64,000 nucleotides of DNA, from the NCBI RefSeq assembly GCF_030269605.1, contig NZ_BSTQ01000005.1, positions 152,192 through 216,191 of the forward strand. The letters are read 5' to 3'. Positions 38,069 through 45,913 of the stretch are shown here, piece by piece. The translations under genes were made by a program, and so were the position numbers. The DNA comes from Lentzea sp. NBRC 105346. GTDB lineage: Bacteria; Actinomycetota; Actinomycetes; Mycobacteriales; Pseudonocardiaceae. Position 1 is the first letter of the stretch; each line of letters begins with the position of its first letter. The notes under the pieces are model-generated. The model did not search any database. It was given only the letters and a program-made list of their open reading frames with translations, and was not told the DNA's origin.

Positions 38069-38763
38069 CAGCTCTGGGCCCCGTTGGTCACCTTGTAACC
38101 CACGCCGTACACCGTGAGCAGGTACTTCGGCCGGCGCGGCTGTTCCTCGAGCTTCTTGCGCAGGTTGCTGACGTGCACGTCGACCGTGCGTTCGGTGATG
38201 AACCCGTCGATGCCGCGGGCCTGCTCCAGCAGCTGCCCCCTGGTGTACACGCGGTCGGGGTTGGCGGCGAGCGTGGCGAGGATCTTGAACTCGACCGGCG
38301 TGCACTCGATCCGCCTACCGGCCATGTGCACCTCGTGCTTCAGATGGTCGATCGTGAGCGCGCCGACCTGGACCTTCTGGTCCTCGGTCTTCTTGGTCCG
38401 CTGCAGGATCGCCTTGATCCGCGCCATCAGCTCGCGCGGGTCGTACGGCTTGGTGAGGTAGTCGTCGGCGCCGAGGTCGAAGCCCAGCAGCAGGTCGTCC
38501 GCCGTGCTCCTGGCCGTGAGCATGAGCACCGGCACGTCGGACTCGCGGCGCAGGACACGGCACACGTCGAGGCCGTCCACCCTGGGCATCATCACGTCGA
38601 GGACGAGCAGGTCCGGCTTCTCCCGGCGGACCTCGTCGATCGCCGCTCTGCCGTCGTGCACGACCCGCACGTCGTGGCCTTCACGGTCCAGGTACCGCTT
38701 GACCAGCTCCGCGTTCTTCGGGTCGTCGTCGGCGACGAGCACGTAGGCGCACACGCGCGCCAT
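38068..38763 (-). CDS. OmpR-family response regulator
   Basis: 231 residues. The receiver has acidic residues ADDD (11-14), phospho-Asp56 (LLVLDVMMPRVDG) and Lys in LTKPYDPREL. The C-terminal OmpR winged helix shows CTPVEFKILATLAANPDRV and VDVHVSNLRKKLEEQ. It pairs with the kinase gene that overlaps its stop, and most likely controls the lipoprotein/exporter genes of the same transcription unit. The N-terminus carries an unusual short MARVCAY extension; a start a few codons later is possible. Confidence 0.94.
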   Translation of the reverse strand: MARVCAYVLVADDDPKNAELVKRYLDREGHDVRVVHDGRAAIDEVRREKPDLLVLDVMMPRVDGLDVCRVLRRESDVPVLMLTARSTADDLLLGFDLGADDYLTKPYDPRELMARIKAILQRTKKTEDQKVQVGALTIDHLKHEVHMAGRRIECTPVEFKILATLAANPDRVYTRGQLLEQARGIDGFITERTVDVHVSNLRKKLEEQPRRPKYLLTVYGVGYKVTNGAQS

Positions 38764-38781
38764 GGTGCCCGATCATCGTGT

Positions 38782-39153
38782 TCAGTGCCGGTGAGCGGGT
38801 TCGCGGCGGAACACGAACGAGTTGTACAGCGCGAAGTTCCAGACCATGCCGATACCGATCGCGGCCAGCTTCGCCCACACGGCACCGAAAGCCGCGAGGC
38901 CGAACAGCACGAGCGGCTGGATCACCCACAGCCCGGTGCCGGTGACCAGCAGGAACAACACCACCTGCCGGCCGAGCGGCCCGGACGACCGGAACGTGAA
39001 ACCGCGGTTCAGCACGAAGCTGGTGACCATGCCGCACGACGTGGACACGAAGTTCGCCGCCAGCAACGGCAGGAAGCCGACCAGCACCACGTAGAGCGCG
39101 AAGTCCACGAGAGTGTTGAGGGCTCCGACGAGACCGAACCTGACCACTCTCAC
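38782..39153 (-). CDS. GtrA-family membrane protein
   Basis: 123 residues with four membrane helices, the full GtrA fold: it begins FGLVGALNTLVDFALYVVL and has the ScGMVTSFVLNRGFTFRS loop and the WNFALYNSFVFR end. GtrA-like proteins help flip or present polyprenyl-phosphate sugars during envelope polysaccharide modification. No glycosyltransferase gene is adjacent, so the partner is elsewhere. It lies 10 bp after tsaD and 18 bp before the OmpR regulator, on the same strand. Confidence 0.88.
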   Translation of the reverse strand: MRVVRFGLVGALNTLVDFALYVVLVGFLPLLAANFVSTSCGMVTSFVLNRGFTFRSSGPLGRQVVLFLLVTGTGLWVIQPLVLFGLAAFGAVWAKLAAIGIGMVWNFALYNSFVFRREPAHRH

Positions 39154-39163
39154 GAACCACCAC

Positions 39164-40219
39164 CTACAGGATCTGCACCACGTTCACCGGCAGACCGGGC
39201 GTCGTAGAGAGGTCCATCGGGGACGGTTTGGCCCCCGCGGCCACCAGGTGAGCGCCCAGCGCCGCAATCATGGCACCGTTGTCTGTGCACAACCTGGGAG
39301 AAGGAACGCGCAGCTCAACGCCCGCTTCGGCACACCGCTCGGCCGCCAGACCGGACAACCGGGAGTTCGCCGCGACACCGCCGGAGATCACCAGGGTGTC
39401 GACGCGAAGATCCTTACAGGCACGCAGGGCCTTCATGGTCAGCACGTCCGCGACCGCCTCCTGGAAGGAGGCCGCGACGTCCGCCAGCGGCACCTCCTCA
39501 CCAGCTGCCTCGCACCGCTCGACCCACCGGGCCACCGAGGTCTTGAGGCCGGAGAAGGAGAAGTCGTACTTGGCGTCACGCGGACCCGTCAGACCACGCG
39601 GGAACGCGATCGCACAGCCGTTTCCGGTCTTCGCCAGCCGGTCGATCGGCGGACCGCCGGGGTACGGCAGGTCGAGCAGCCGCGCCACCTTGTCGTAGGC
39701 CTCACCGGCGGCATCGTCGACAGTGGACCCGATCTCGGTGATCGACGACGCCAGGCCGCCCTCGACCAGCAGCAGCTGCGAGTGCCCGCCGGACACCAGC
39801 AACGCCAGGCAGCGCTCGGGCAGGTGCCCGTGCTGCAACGTGTCGGCGGCGACGTGCCCAGCCAGGTGGTTCACGCCGTAGAGCGGCTTGCCCAGTGCGG
39901 CGGCGAACGCCTTCGCGGCGGAGACCCCGACCAGCAGCGCGCCCGCGAGGCCCGGACCGGCCGTGACGGCGATCGAGTGCACGTCGGACAGCTCGACGCC
40001 GGCCTTGTCCAACGCACGGCGCATCGTGGGCGTCATCGCCTCGAGGTGCGCACGGGACGCGACCTCGGGCACCACACCGCCGAAGCGGGCGTGCTCCTCG
40101 ACGCTGGACGCGACCTCGTCGGCGAGCAGCTCGAGCGAGCCGTCCGGGCCGAGCCGCACGATGCCGACGCCCGTCTCGTCGCACGAGCTCTCGATTCCGA
40201 GGATGAGCCGGTCAGTCAC
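39164..40219 (-). CDS. tsaD: tRNA t6A threonylcarbamoyltransferase TsaD
   Basis: 351 residues. Kae1/TsaD family: [16 protein letters not shown] at the N-terminus, metal-binding HxxxH in [11 protein letters not shown], and [12 protein letters not shown] and [10 protein letters not shown] nucleotide-binding loops. It transfers the threonylcarbamoyl group to A37 of ANN-decoding tRNAs, working with TsaB and TsaE, also encoded in the window. The GTG at 40219 overlaps rimI by 8 bp. In M. tuberculosis it directly follows groES; here about 10 kb is inserted between them. Confidence 0.96.
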   Translation of the reverse strand: MTDRLILGIESSCDETGVGIVRLGPDGSLELLADEVASSVEEHARFGGVVPEVASRAHLEAMTPTMRRALDKAGVELSDVHSIAVTAGPGLAGALLVGVSAAKAFAAALGKPLYGVNHLAGHVAADTLQHGHLPERCLALLVSGGHSQLLLVEGGLASSITEIGSTVDDAAGEAYDKVARLLDLPYPGGPPIDRLAKTGNGCAIAFPRGLTGPRDAKYDFSFSGLKTSVARWVERCEAAGEEVPLADVAASFQEAVADVLTMKALRACKDLRVDTLVISGGVAANSRLSGLAAERCAEAGVELRVPSPRLCTDNGAMIAALGAHLVAAGAKPSPMDLSTTPGLPVNVVQIL

Positions 40220-40670
40220 TTTTCGCGGGCCTTCCCATCGTGTACGCGTCGGCGCCCGACGGCTGGTAGTAGCGGCGGCGCAGGCCGAGGTGCTCGAACC
40301 CATGCGCCAGATAGAGGTTGATCGCCGAAACGTTGTCGGTGCGCACTTCGAGGTAGACCGGCACACCGCCAGCGTCGACCTGTTCCAGCAACGTGCGCAG
40401 CAGCATGCGGCCGACACCGCGGCCCTGCCACGACGACACGACCGCGATCGTGTGCACGCTCGCCTCGTAGGGCGACAACGCCAGTCCGGCGTATCCGATC
40501 AGCTCGGCGTCGACGTACGCGCCGACGTAGAAGTTGCCCTGCTCGAGCTCGCTGCGGAACGCGTTCTCGCTCCACGGGTCGTCGCCGGGGAACAGCTCCC
40601 GCTCGATCTCCGCGCACCGCGCCACGTCTTGCGTGCGCAGCGGGGCGATCGTCACGGTCGGGGCGGTCAT
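40212..40670 (-). CDS. rimI: Ribosomal protein S18-alanine N-acetyltransferase RimI
   Basis: 152 residues, GNAT fold. The acetyl-CoA loop is [19 protein letters not shown] (Q/RxxGxG/A) and the substrate side carries [20 protein letters not shown]. It acetylates the N-terminus of ribosomal S18 in E. coli; homologues in the tsaB-rimI-tsaD cluster may have broader targets. It overlaps tsaB by 4 bp (ATGA) and tsaD by 8 bp. Confidence 0.93.
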   Translation of the reverse strand: MTAPTVTIAPLRTQDVARCAEIERELFPGDDPWSENAFRSELEQGNFYVGAYVDAELIGYAGLALSPYEASVHTIAVVSSWQGRGVGRMLLRTLLEQVDAGGVPVYLEVRTDNVSAINLYLAHGFEHLGLRRRYYQPSGADAYTMGRPAKSD

Positions 40671-41344
40671 GCCCTGGTCACCCGCTTGCGGCCGACGGGT
40701 TCGACGGCGTCGGGACGGCGCAGGTAGAGCGGCGTCAACGGGGCCGGGCGCGCCTGCGCCAGCACCTCGGCGGAGGCCGCGGAGACCAGTCCGACCGGCG
40801 ACGGGTACCGCACGTCGACGATGGTCAGGCCGAGCACTTCGGCGTAGATCGAGGCGCCCTCACCAGCGGCTTCGCGCACGCCCAACGAGGCCAGCTTCGC
40901 GACGACGTCGGCCGGGCGTTCCACGTGCGGCCCGTCGACGCGGCGGCCGAGGGCGTCGTAGGCCGCCCAGTAGACCTCGCGGCGACGCGCGTCGGTGGCG
41001 ACCAGCAGCGGGTGACCGGTGGCGGCGTCCAGGGCCAGCGCGTCCAGCGTCGACACCGGGTAGACCGGTCGGTTGAGCGCCTGGCCCAGCGCGCCGGCCG
41101 TCGCCATGCCGACCCGCAGGCCGGTGAACGGGCCGGGTCCGGAGCCCACCACGATCGCGTCGACGTCGGCGAACGTGCGGCCGGCCTCGGCCAGCGAGTC
41201 CTGCACGTGCGGCGTCAGCAGCTCGCCGTGCGCCTTCGCGTTGACCGTCACCCGCTGGGCGAGCAACGTCGTCGAGTCGGGCAGCAGTTCGACCACACCG
41301 GCGGTGACAGCGGGCGTGGCGGTGTCGAGCGCGAGCACTAGCAC
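40667..41344 (-). CDS. tsaB: tRNA t6A modification factor TsaB
   Basis: About 225 residues. ASKHA-fold partner of TsaD: VLALDTATPAVTAGVV, the helix KAHGELLTPHVQDSLAEAG and GSGPGPFTGLRVGMATAGAL are typical. It lacks the HxxxH metal site of TsaD, as expected for TsaB. GTG 41344 gives the usual N-terminus; GTG 41386/41383, preceded by AGGAG, would add 13-14 residues and cannot be excluded. It is the first gene of the tsaB-rimI-tsaD unit. Its usual neighbour tsaE is displaced by an insertion of about 3 kb. Confidence 0.92.
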   Translation of the reverse strand: MLVLALDTATPAVTAGVVELLPDSTTLLAQRVTVNAKAHGELLTPHVQDSLAEAGRTFADVDAIVVGSGPGPFTGLRVGMATAGALGQALNRPVYPVSTLDALALDAATGHPLLVATDARRREVYWAAYDALGRRVDGPHVERPADVVAKLASLGVREAAGEGASIYAEVLGLTIVDVRYPSPVGLVSAASAEVLAQARPAPLTPLYLRRPDAVEPVGRKRVTRA

Positions 41345-41429
41345 GGTCGTCAAGGGTACGGGTCCCGCAAAAGTGTCTGACACCACACTCCTGATGCGGC
41401 CTTAGAGGCCACGAGCCAAGGTTGGGGCC

Positions 41430-42785
41430 ATGCTGGCTGAACCGAGTGACCGCGAAGCCCTTCGTTTCGGCGACAGGTCCCTGACCTACGCCGAGCTGCA
41501 CGAAGCGGCGGGCACGCTCGCGGCCAGGCTCAGGGGCAAGCGCCGGGTCGCCGTCTGGGCCACGCACACGATCGAGACCTGCGTCGCGGTGGTGGCCGGA
41601 CTGAAAGCGGGTGTCGCGGTCATCCCGCTCAACCCCAAGATCGGCGAGCGCGAGCTCGACCACATCCTGAACGACAGTCAGCCGGACGAGATCCTCACAG
41701 AGCCCGCGCTCTCGTTCGAAGATCACGAAGACTTCCCCGAACCGGACGACGAGACGCCGGCGCTGATCATCTATACGAGCGGCACGACCGGACCACCGAA
41801 GGGCGTCGTCCTCCCGCGCCGCGCGCTCAAGTCGAACCTGGACGCGCTCGCCGCCGCCTGGGAGTGGACCGCCGACGACGTGCTGGTGCACGGCCTGCCG
41901 TTGTTCCACGTGCACGGCCTGGGCATCGGCATCCTCGGCCCGCTGCGCCGCGGCGGAACCGTGCGCCACCTGGTCAGGTTCGACGTCCGGAGAGCGGCTC
42001 ACGAGCTCGCGCACGGCGCGACGATGATGTTCGGCGTTCCGACGATGTACCACCGGGTCGCCGACGAGGTCGAGCAGGATCCGGAGCTGGCCAAGGCATT
42101 CGGCAGTGCGCGAATCCTCGTCTCCGGCAGCGCCGCACTCCCGGCCACGGACCACGAGCGCATCGCGAAGGCCACCGGGCAGCGGGTCGTCGAGCGGTAC
42201 GGCATGAGCGAGACGCTGATGAACGTGAGCGTGCGCGCGTCCGGCGACCGCAGGCCGGGCACGGTCGGGCTGCCGCTGGACGGGGTGCAGGTCAGGCTGG
42301 TCGACGAGGCCGGCACCGAGGTCGGGTTCGACACCATCGGCGAGATCGAGGTGCGTGGCCCGAACCTGTTCCTGGAGTACCTGAACCGGCCCGACGCGAC
42401 AAAGGAGGCGTTCCGCGACGGCTGGTTCCGCACCGGCGACATGGCGGTCCGCGAGGCCGACGGCTACCTGCGCATCGTCGGCAGGCGCGCCACCGACCTG
42501 ATCAAGAGCGGCGGTTACAAGATCGGCGCGGGCGAGATCGAGAACGCGCTGCTGGAGCACCCGGACGTCGCCGAGGTCGCGGTCACCGGCGAACCGGACG
42601 ACGACCTCGGCGAACGGATCGTCGCCTGGGTGGTCCCCGCGGGAGCCGCGCCGAAGCCCGAGGAGCTCAGCGACCACGTCGCCAAGCTGCTGTCGCCGCA
42701 CAAGCGGCCGCGCGTGGTGCGGTTCGTGGAAGCCTTGCCGCGCAACGAGATGGGGAAGGTGCTCAAGCGTGCGCTCGGCACCTGA
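41430..42785 (+). CDS. AMP-forming acyl-CoA synthetase, malonyl-CoA synthetase (MatB)-like
   Basis: 451 residues, short for the superfamily, as MatB enzymes are. Blocks: ATP-binding IIYTSGTTGPPKGVVL, LPLFHVHGLGIGI, the MFGVPTMYHRVAD segment, ERYGMSETLMN and the hinge DGWFRTGDMAV with RATDLIKSGGYKIGAGEIE near the catalytic C-terminus; Lys in NEMGKVLKRAL is the adenylation lysine. MatB converts malonate or methylmalonate to the CoA ester. The gene downstream overlaps it by 17 bp and encodes a carboxyltransferase-fold protein acting on similar CoA esters. Substrate assignment is inferred from motif likeness. Confidence 0.87.
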   Translation: MLAEPSDREALRFGDRSLTYAELHEAAGTLAARLRGKRRVAVWATHTIETCVAVVAGLKAGVAVIPLNPKIGERELDHILNDSQPDEILTEPALSFEDHEDFPEPDDETPALIIYTSGTTGPPKGVVLPRRALKSNLDALAAAWEWTADDVLVHGLPLFHVHGLGIGILGPLRRGGTVRHLVRFDVRRAAHELAHGATMMFGVPTMYHRVADEVEQDPELAKAFGSARILVSGSAALPATDHERIAKATGQRVVERYGMSETLMNVSVRASGDRRPGTVGLPLDGVQVRLVDEAGTEVGFDTIGEIEVRGPNLFLEYLNRPDATKEAFRDGWFRTGDMAVREADGYLRIVGRRATDLIKSGGYKIGAGEIENALLEHPDVAEVAVTGEPDDDLGERIVAWVVPAGAAPKPEELSDHVAKLLSPHKRPRVVRFVEALPRNEMGKVLKRALGT

Positions 42786-43998
42786 CCCGCTCGGCTGGGC
42801 CGGCTACCCCGAGCAGCTGGCGCGAGCGCGGAAGAACACCGGGCACGCCGAGTCGGTCACGTACGGGCGACGCCGGTTCGGCGAGACCGACGCGATGGTG
42901 ATCGAGTTCGACTTCCGGTTCCTCGGCGGGTCCGTCGGCGGCGGCACGGGTGACGTGCTCGAACAGGCCTTCCTCGAAGCCGGGGACCTGCCCGTCGTGT
43001 CGCTGATCGCGACCGGCGGCAGCCGCATGCAGGAGGGCATGGTCTCGCTGCGGCAGCTGCAGCGCATCGCCGCGTTGTGCGCGCGGCAGCGGGGTCCTCG
43101 CGTCTCGGTGCTGCGCGACCCGACGACCGGCGGGTTGTGGGCGTCGCTCGGCGCGAGCGCGGACGTCGTGCTGGCGGTGCCCGGCGCGCAGGTCGGGTTC
43201 GCGGGCAGCCGGGTGCGGCCGGAGGACGGGCCCGAGTACACCGCCGAAGGGCAGTTCGCGGCGGGCACGGTCGACGCCGTTGTGCCGCAAGGAGAACTCG
43301 AGGATCGGCTCACCGCACTGCTGGCATTGCTCACCGGGTCGAGCAGCCAACCCGCCGAGGTACCAAGGGCTTTGGGCGATCTCACCCTGCCGGACAGCGG
43401 CTGGACGGCCGTGACGAACGCCAGGAAACCCGAGCGACCGCGAGCCAAGGCTTACCTCGACGACCACTTCGAGACGCGGTTCCCGTTGGGCCGCAACGCC
43501 GGCGTGTTGTGCGGTCTCGGCAGGCGAGGCGGGCGAACGATCGCCTACGCCGCGCAGGACGGAACGGCCACGACACCGGCCGGGTTCCGTGCGGCCGCGC
43601 GGCTGATCCGGCTCGCAGAACGCAGGAATCTGCCGGTTCTGACCTTTGTGGACACTCCCGGCGCGGCGAACGACCGTGCGGCGGAACGAGAAGGTGTCGG
43701 CGCGGCCATCGCGGAGCTGTTCACGACGGTCGCGGCGGCACGGGTGCCGATCACGACGCTGGTCATCGGGGAGGGCGGGTCCGGCGGGGCGCTCGCGCTC
43801 GCCGCGCCGGACCGGACCTGGATCTCACCGAACGCCTACTTCTCCGTGATCGCACCGGAACTGGCCGCGTCGATCCTCAAGCGGGACGATGTGCCGGCCC
43901 TCGCGGATCAGCTGCGGCTGCGTCCGCAGGACCTCGTCGAACTGGGCGTGGTCAGCGGAATCGCTCAGCCCGCGGCGTTGCCGTTGCAGGCGACGTAG
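42769..43998 (+). CDS. Fused AccD-AccA-like carboxyltransferase without zinc finger
   Basis: 409 residues. The first half resembles AccD/MdcD (FRFLGGSVGG, TGGSRMQEGMVSLRQL) and the second AccA/MdcE (LTFVDTPGAANDRAAEREG, VIGEGGSGGALALAAPDR, SVIAPELAASIL). The Cys4 zinc ribbon of AccD is absent, and no biotin-carrier or biotin-carboxylase gene is nearby. It is shorter than ordinary fused subunits. Together with the MatB-like gene it might decarboxylate malonyl-type CoA esters, as the malonate decarboxylase beta/gamma pair does, or serve a biotin system elsewhere. The start is GTG 42769, overlapping the synthetase gene by 17 bp. The 3' end overlaps the convergent secreted-protein gene by 34 bp. 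Confidence 0.85.
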   Translation: MRSAPDPLGWAGYPEQLARARKNTGHAESVTYGRRRFGETDAMVIEFDFRFLGGSVGGGTGDVLEQAFLEAGDLPVVSLIATGGSRMQEGMVSLRQLQRIAALCARQRGPRVSVLRDPTTGGLWASLGASADVVLAVPGAQVGFAGSRVRPEDGPEYTAEGQFAAGTVDAVVPQGELEDRLTALLALLTGSSSQPAEVPRALGDLTLPDSGWTAVTNARKPERPRAKAYLDDHFETRFPLGRNAGVLCGLGRRGGRTIAYAAQDGTATTPAGFRAAARLIRLAERRNLPVLTFVDTPGAANDRAAEREGVGAAIAELFTTVAAARVPITTLVIGEGGSGGALALAAPDRTWISPNAYFSVIAPELAASILKRDDVPALADQLRLRPQDLVELGVVSGIAQPAALPLQAT

Positions 43999-44303
43999 GT
44001 CGGCTGGTGGGCGATGGTGCCGAGCTCCAGCGGGCCGTTCCACTGCCACGGCAGCGCGCAGAAGTTGTTCGCGATGCTGATGTCGGCGTCCTCGGATCCC
44101 GCGGTGTTGTCGTTGCAGGCCGCGTAACCCGGCGCGTTGCCCTCGGTCAGCACCTCGAACGGGCCGTTCCACTGCCATGGCGCGGCACACGCGTTGTTCA
44201 GGATGCTGACGCCGCCGCCGTTCTCGCCGGCCGACGCGGGTGCGGCGGCCACGAGCATGGCGCCACCGATGACTGCAGTCGCGAGCAGAGTCTTCTTGAT
44301 CAT
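43965..44303 (-). CDS. Small secreted protein with two 37-residue repeats
   Basis: 112 residues. A Sec signal peptide (1-25, ending PASAG) precedes two matching repeats at 33-69 and 76-112. Each has the pattern SI-x-NN-x-C-A-x-PWQWNGP-x(12-14)-Y-x-AC-N-x-N-x-AG, with Cys at 39/63 and 82/106, so each repeat probably closes one disulfide. After signal removal only about 87 residues remain. I recognise no named family; the size and Asn/Gly richness loosely recall surface-active chaplins, but the chaplin motif is not seen. A good promoter lies just upstream and the 3' end overlaps the convergent carboxyltransferase gene. Confidence 0.82.
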   Translation of the reverse strand: MIKKTLLATAVIGGAMLVAAAPASAGENGGGVSILNNACAAPWQWNGPFEVLTEGNAPGYAACNDNTAGSEDADISIANNFCALPWQWNGPLELGTIAHQPTYVACNGNAAG

Positions 44304-44305
44304 GC

Positions 44306-44329
44306 GAGAGTCATCGGCCGGTTACTCTC
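44306..44329 (-). promoter_or_regulatory. Inverted repeat just upstream of the secreted-protein start
   Basis: GAGAGT-N12-ACTCTC with CGGCCG at its centre ends 2 bases before the start codon. In RNA it would fold next to the ATG, where no clear ribosome-binding site is seen; as DNA it could be an operator downstream of the promoter. Confidence 0.4.
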
Positions 44330-44331
44330 CG

Positions 44332-44360
44332 TCCTAAATGGATTTCACCCGATGCGTCAA
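44332..44360 (-). promoter_or_regulatory. Sigma-70-like promoter of the secreted-protein gene
   Basis: On the minus strand TTGACG (44355-44360) and TTAGGA (44332-44337) are 17 bases apart. It begins only 6 bp after the tsaE stop codon, so the small secreted protein has its own promoter. Confidence 0.55.
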
Positions 44361-44366
44361 CGATCA

Positions 44367-44828
44367 TCACACGGGCAGGTCACGCAGGCGCCACTCGCCG
44401 TGCGGGATCAGCTGAGCTGTGCGAACGTCGTCGGCTTGGCGCTCCAGCCGAATCAGCAAATGATCTTCCGACAGGCGTTCCGCCACGCCCTCGCCCCACT
44501 CGACGGCCACGACGGCGTCCACCAGATCCGTATCCAGGTCGAGGTCGTCCAACTCGTCCAGGTGACCCCCGAGCCGGTACGCGTCGACGTGCACCAGCGG
44601 GATGCCCCGCCCCTCGGCCGCGGGCCCGTGCACGCGCGCGATCACGAACGTCGGGGAGCTGACCCGACCCTCGACACCGAGCCCGGCGGCGAGGCCGCGC
44701 ACCAGGGCCGTCTTGCCCGCGCCGAGCGGCCCGGCGAGCAGCACCAGGTCACCTGCGCGCACCAGTCCGCCGAGCTTGCGGCCGAACTCCTCCGTGTCCT
44801 CCACCAGGGGGAGCTCCACGGTCTTCAC
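44367..44828 (-). CDS. tsaE: tRNA t6A modification ATPase TsaE
   Basis: 153 residues, normal for TsaE. The P-loop is AGPLGAGKTALVRGLAAGLG, followed by VSSPTFVIARVH (switch region), LVHVDAYRLGG and VAVEWGEGVAERL. It hydrolyses ATP to reset the TsaB-TsaD complex during t6A synthesis. GTG 44828 overlaps the alpha/beta-hydrolase stop by 4 bp (GTGA), which fixes the start. It is downstream of alr and the hydrolase, as in many actinobacteria. Confidence 0.95.
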   Translation of the reverse strand: MKTVELPLVEDTEEFGRKLGGLVRAGDLVLLAGPLGAGKTALVRGLAAGLGVEGRVSSPTFVIARVHGPAAEGRGIPLVHVDAYRLGGHLDELDDLDLDTDLVDAVVAVEWGEGVAERLSEDHLLIRLERQADDVRTAQLIPHGEWRLRDLPV

Positions 44829-45913
44829 GCTCGTCGCCACCACTTCTTCCGGCTCTCTCCGCGATCGCGGGCGCACCGTTCGATCAGCCCGACCAGGTGG
44901 TCGGTGACCAGGTCCGCCTGTTCCATCATCACCATGTGCCCGGCGCCGGGCACGCGCACCAGCTCACCGTGCGGCATCTCCTCCGCCATGCGCTCGGCGT
45001 GCGAGAACGGCGTCAGCTTGTCCGCGTCGCCGCTGATCACCAGCACCTCGCAGTGCCGCAGACCAGCCAGCGCCTTGTAGCGGTTGTGCGTGCCCAGTGT
45101 CTCCAAGAACTCGGTCAGCACCTTCACCGAGGTCTTGTTGATCATCTGTTCCATCAGGTCGACGAGCGCGGGCGACACCTTCCGGTCACCGAACGCAAGG
45201 CGGCGGATTCCAGCCCACGTAAGGCTTTTCGCCTTGCCACGCGCCCATTCCACGACGCCCGGCTGGATGCCCGCGAGCCGGCCGATGCCGAGCGTCACGG
45301 GGTTGTACCGCGACAGCACGGACTTCGGCAGCCCGGCGCCGCCGACCGCGCCCGCGGCCGTGCCGACGAGCGCGACGCCGCGCACGCGTTTCTCGAAGAG
45401 CTCGGGCTGCTGCTCGGCCAGCGCCATGATCGTCATGCCGCCCATGGAGTGCCCGACGAGCACGAGCGGCCCGGTCGGCACGACCGCGCGGATCACCGCG
45501 TCCAGGTCGTGCGCGAGCTGCTCGATCGTGCTGGCCTCCATCGAGGAGCGACCGGACCGGCCGTGGCTGCGCTGGTCGTAGAGGACCTGGTGCACGCGCG
45601 GGTCGTCGAGGTGTGCGAAGTCCCGTCGCTGGAAGTGCCAGCAACGCCGGTCGAGGGCGAACCCGTGCACGAGCACCACGGTCAGATCCGGCTCGCCGCC
45701 GTCGGCGGGGTCGACCTCCTCGACGGAGATCGGCACGCCGTCGTCCGCGGCCACCGTGGACTCCCGGTCCGGCCGCAGCTGACCTAACTCCTCGACGGTC
45801 GTGAGCGCCCGCCGTTCGTGCTGCACCTTGGCCGTCTGCGCGACCGCCGCGCCCGCGACCGCCGCACCGAGCACGCCGGACGCCCAGCCGACGGCCTTCC
45901 ACACCGGCTTCAC
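44825..45913 (-). CDS. Membrane-anchored alpha/beta-hydrolase
   Basis: 362 residues. An N-terminal hydrophobic helix (VGWASGVLGAAVAGAAVAQT) serves as anchor or signal. The hydrolase fold includes oxyanion loop VVLVHGFALDRRCW, nucleophile elbow VGHSMGGMTIMAL with Ser, the acid in VISGDADKLTPF and the catalytic His in VPGAGHMVMME. The reaction is an ester or lipid hydrolysis that cannot be specified. The gene is wedged between alr and tsaE with 4-bp overlaps on both sides, a conserved actinobacterial arrangement, so co-expression is likely but the functional link is unknown. Confidence 0.92.
   Translation of the reverse strand: MKPVWKAVGWASGVLGAAVAGAAVAQTAKVQHERRALTTVEELGQLRPDRESTVAADDGVPISVEEVDPADGGEPDLTVVLVHGFALDRRCWHFQRRDFAHLDDPRVHQVLYDQRSHGRSGRSSMEASTIEQLAHDLDAVIRAVVPTGPLVLVGHSMGGMTIMALAEQQPELFEKRVRGVALVGTAAGAVGGAGLPKSVLSRYNPVTLGIGRLAGIQPGVVEWARGKAKSLTWAGIRRLAFGDRKVSPALVDLMEQMINKTSVKVLTEFLETLGTHNRYKALAGLRHCEVLVISGDADKLTPFSHAERMAEEMPHGELVRVPGAGHMVMMEQADLVTDHLVGLIERCARDRGESRKKWWRRA

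Noticed and set aside
29384..39153. Genomic island with integrase or insertion sequence borders
   Set aside because: No transposase, integrase, tRNA or direct-repeat border is seen. Composition looks like the rest of the window, so it is treated as an old insertion or an ancestral block.
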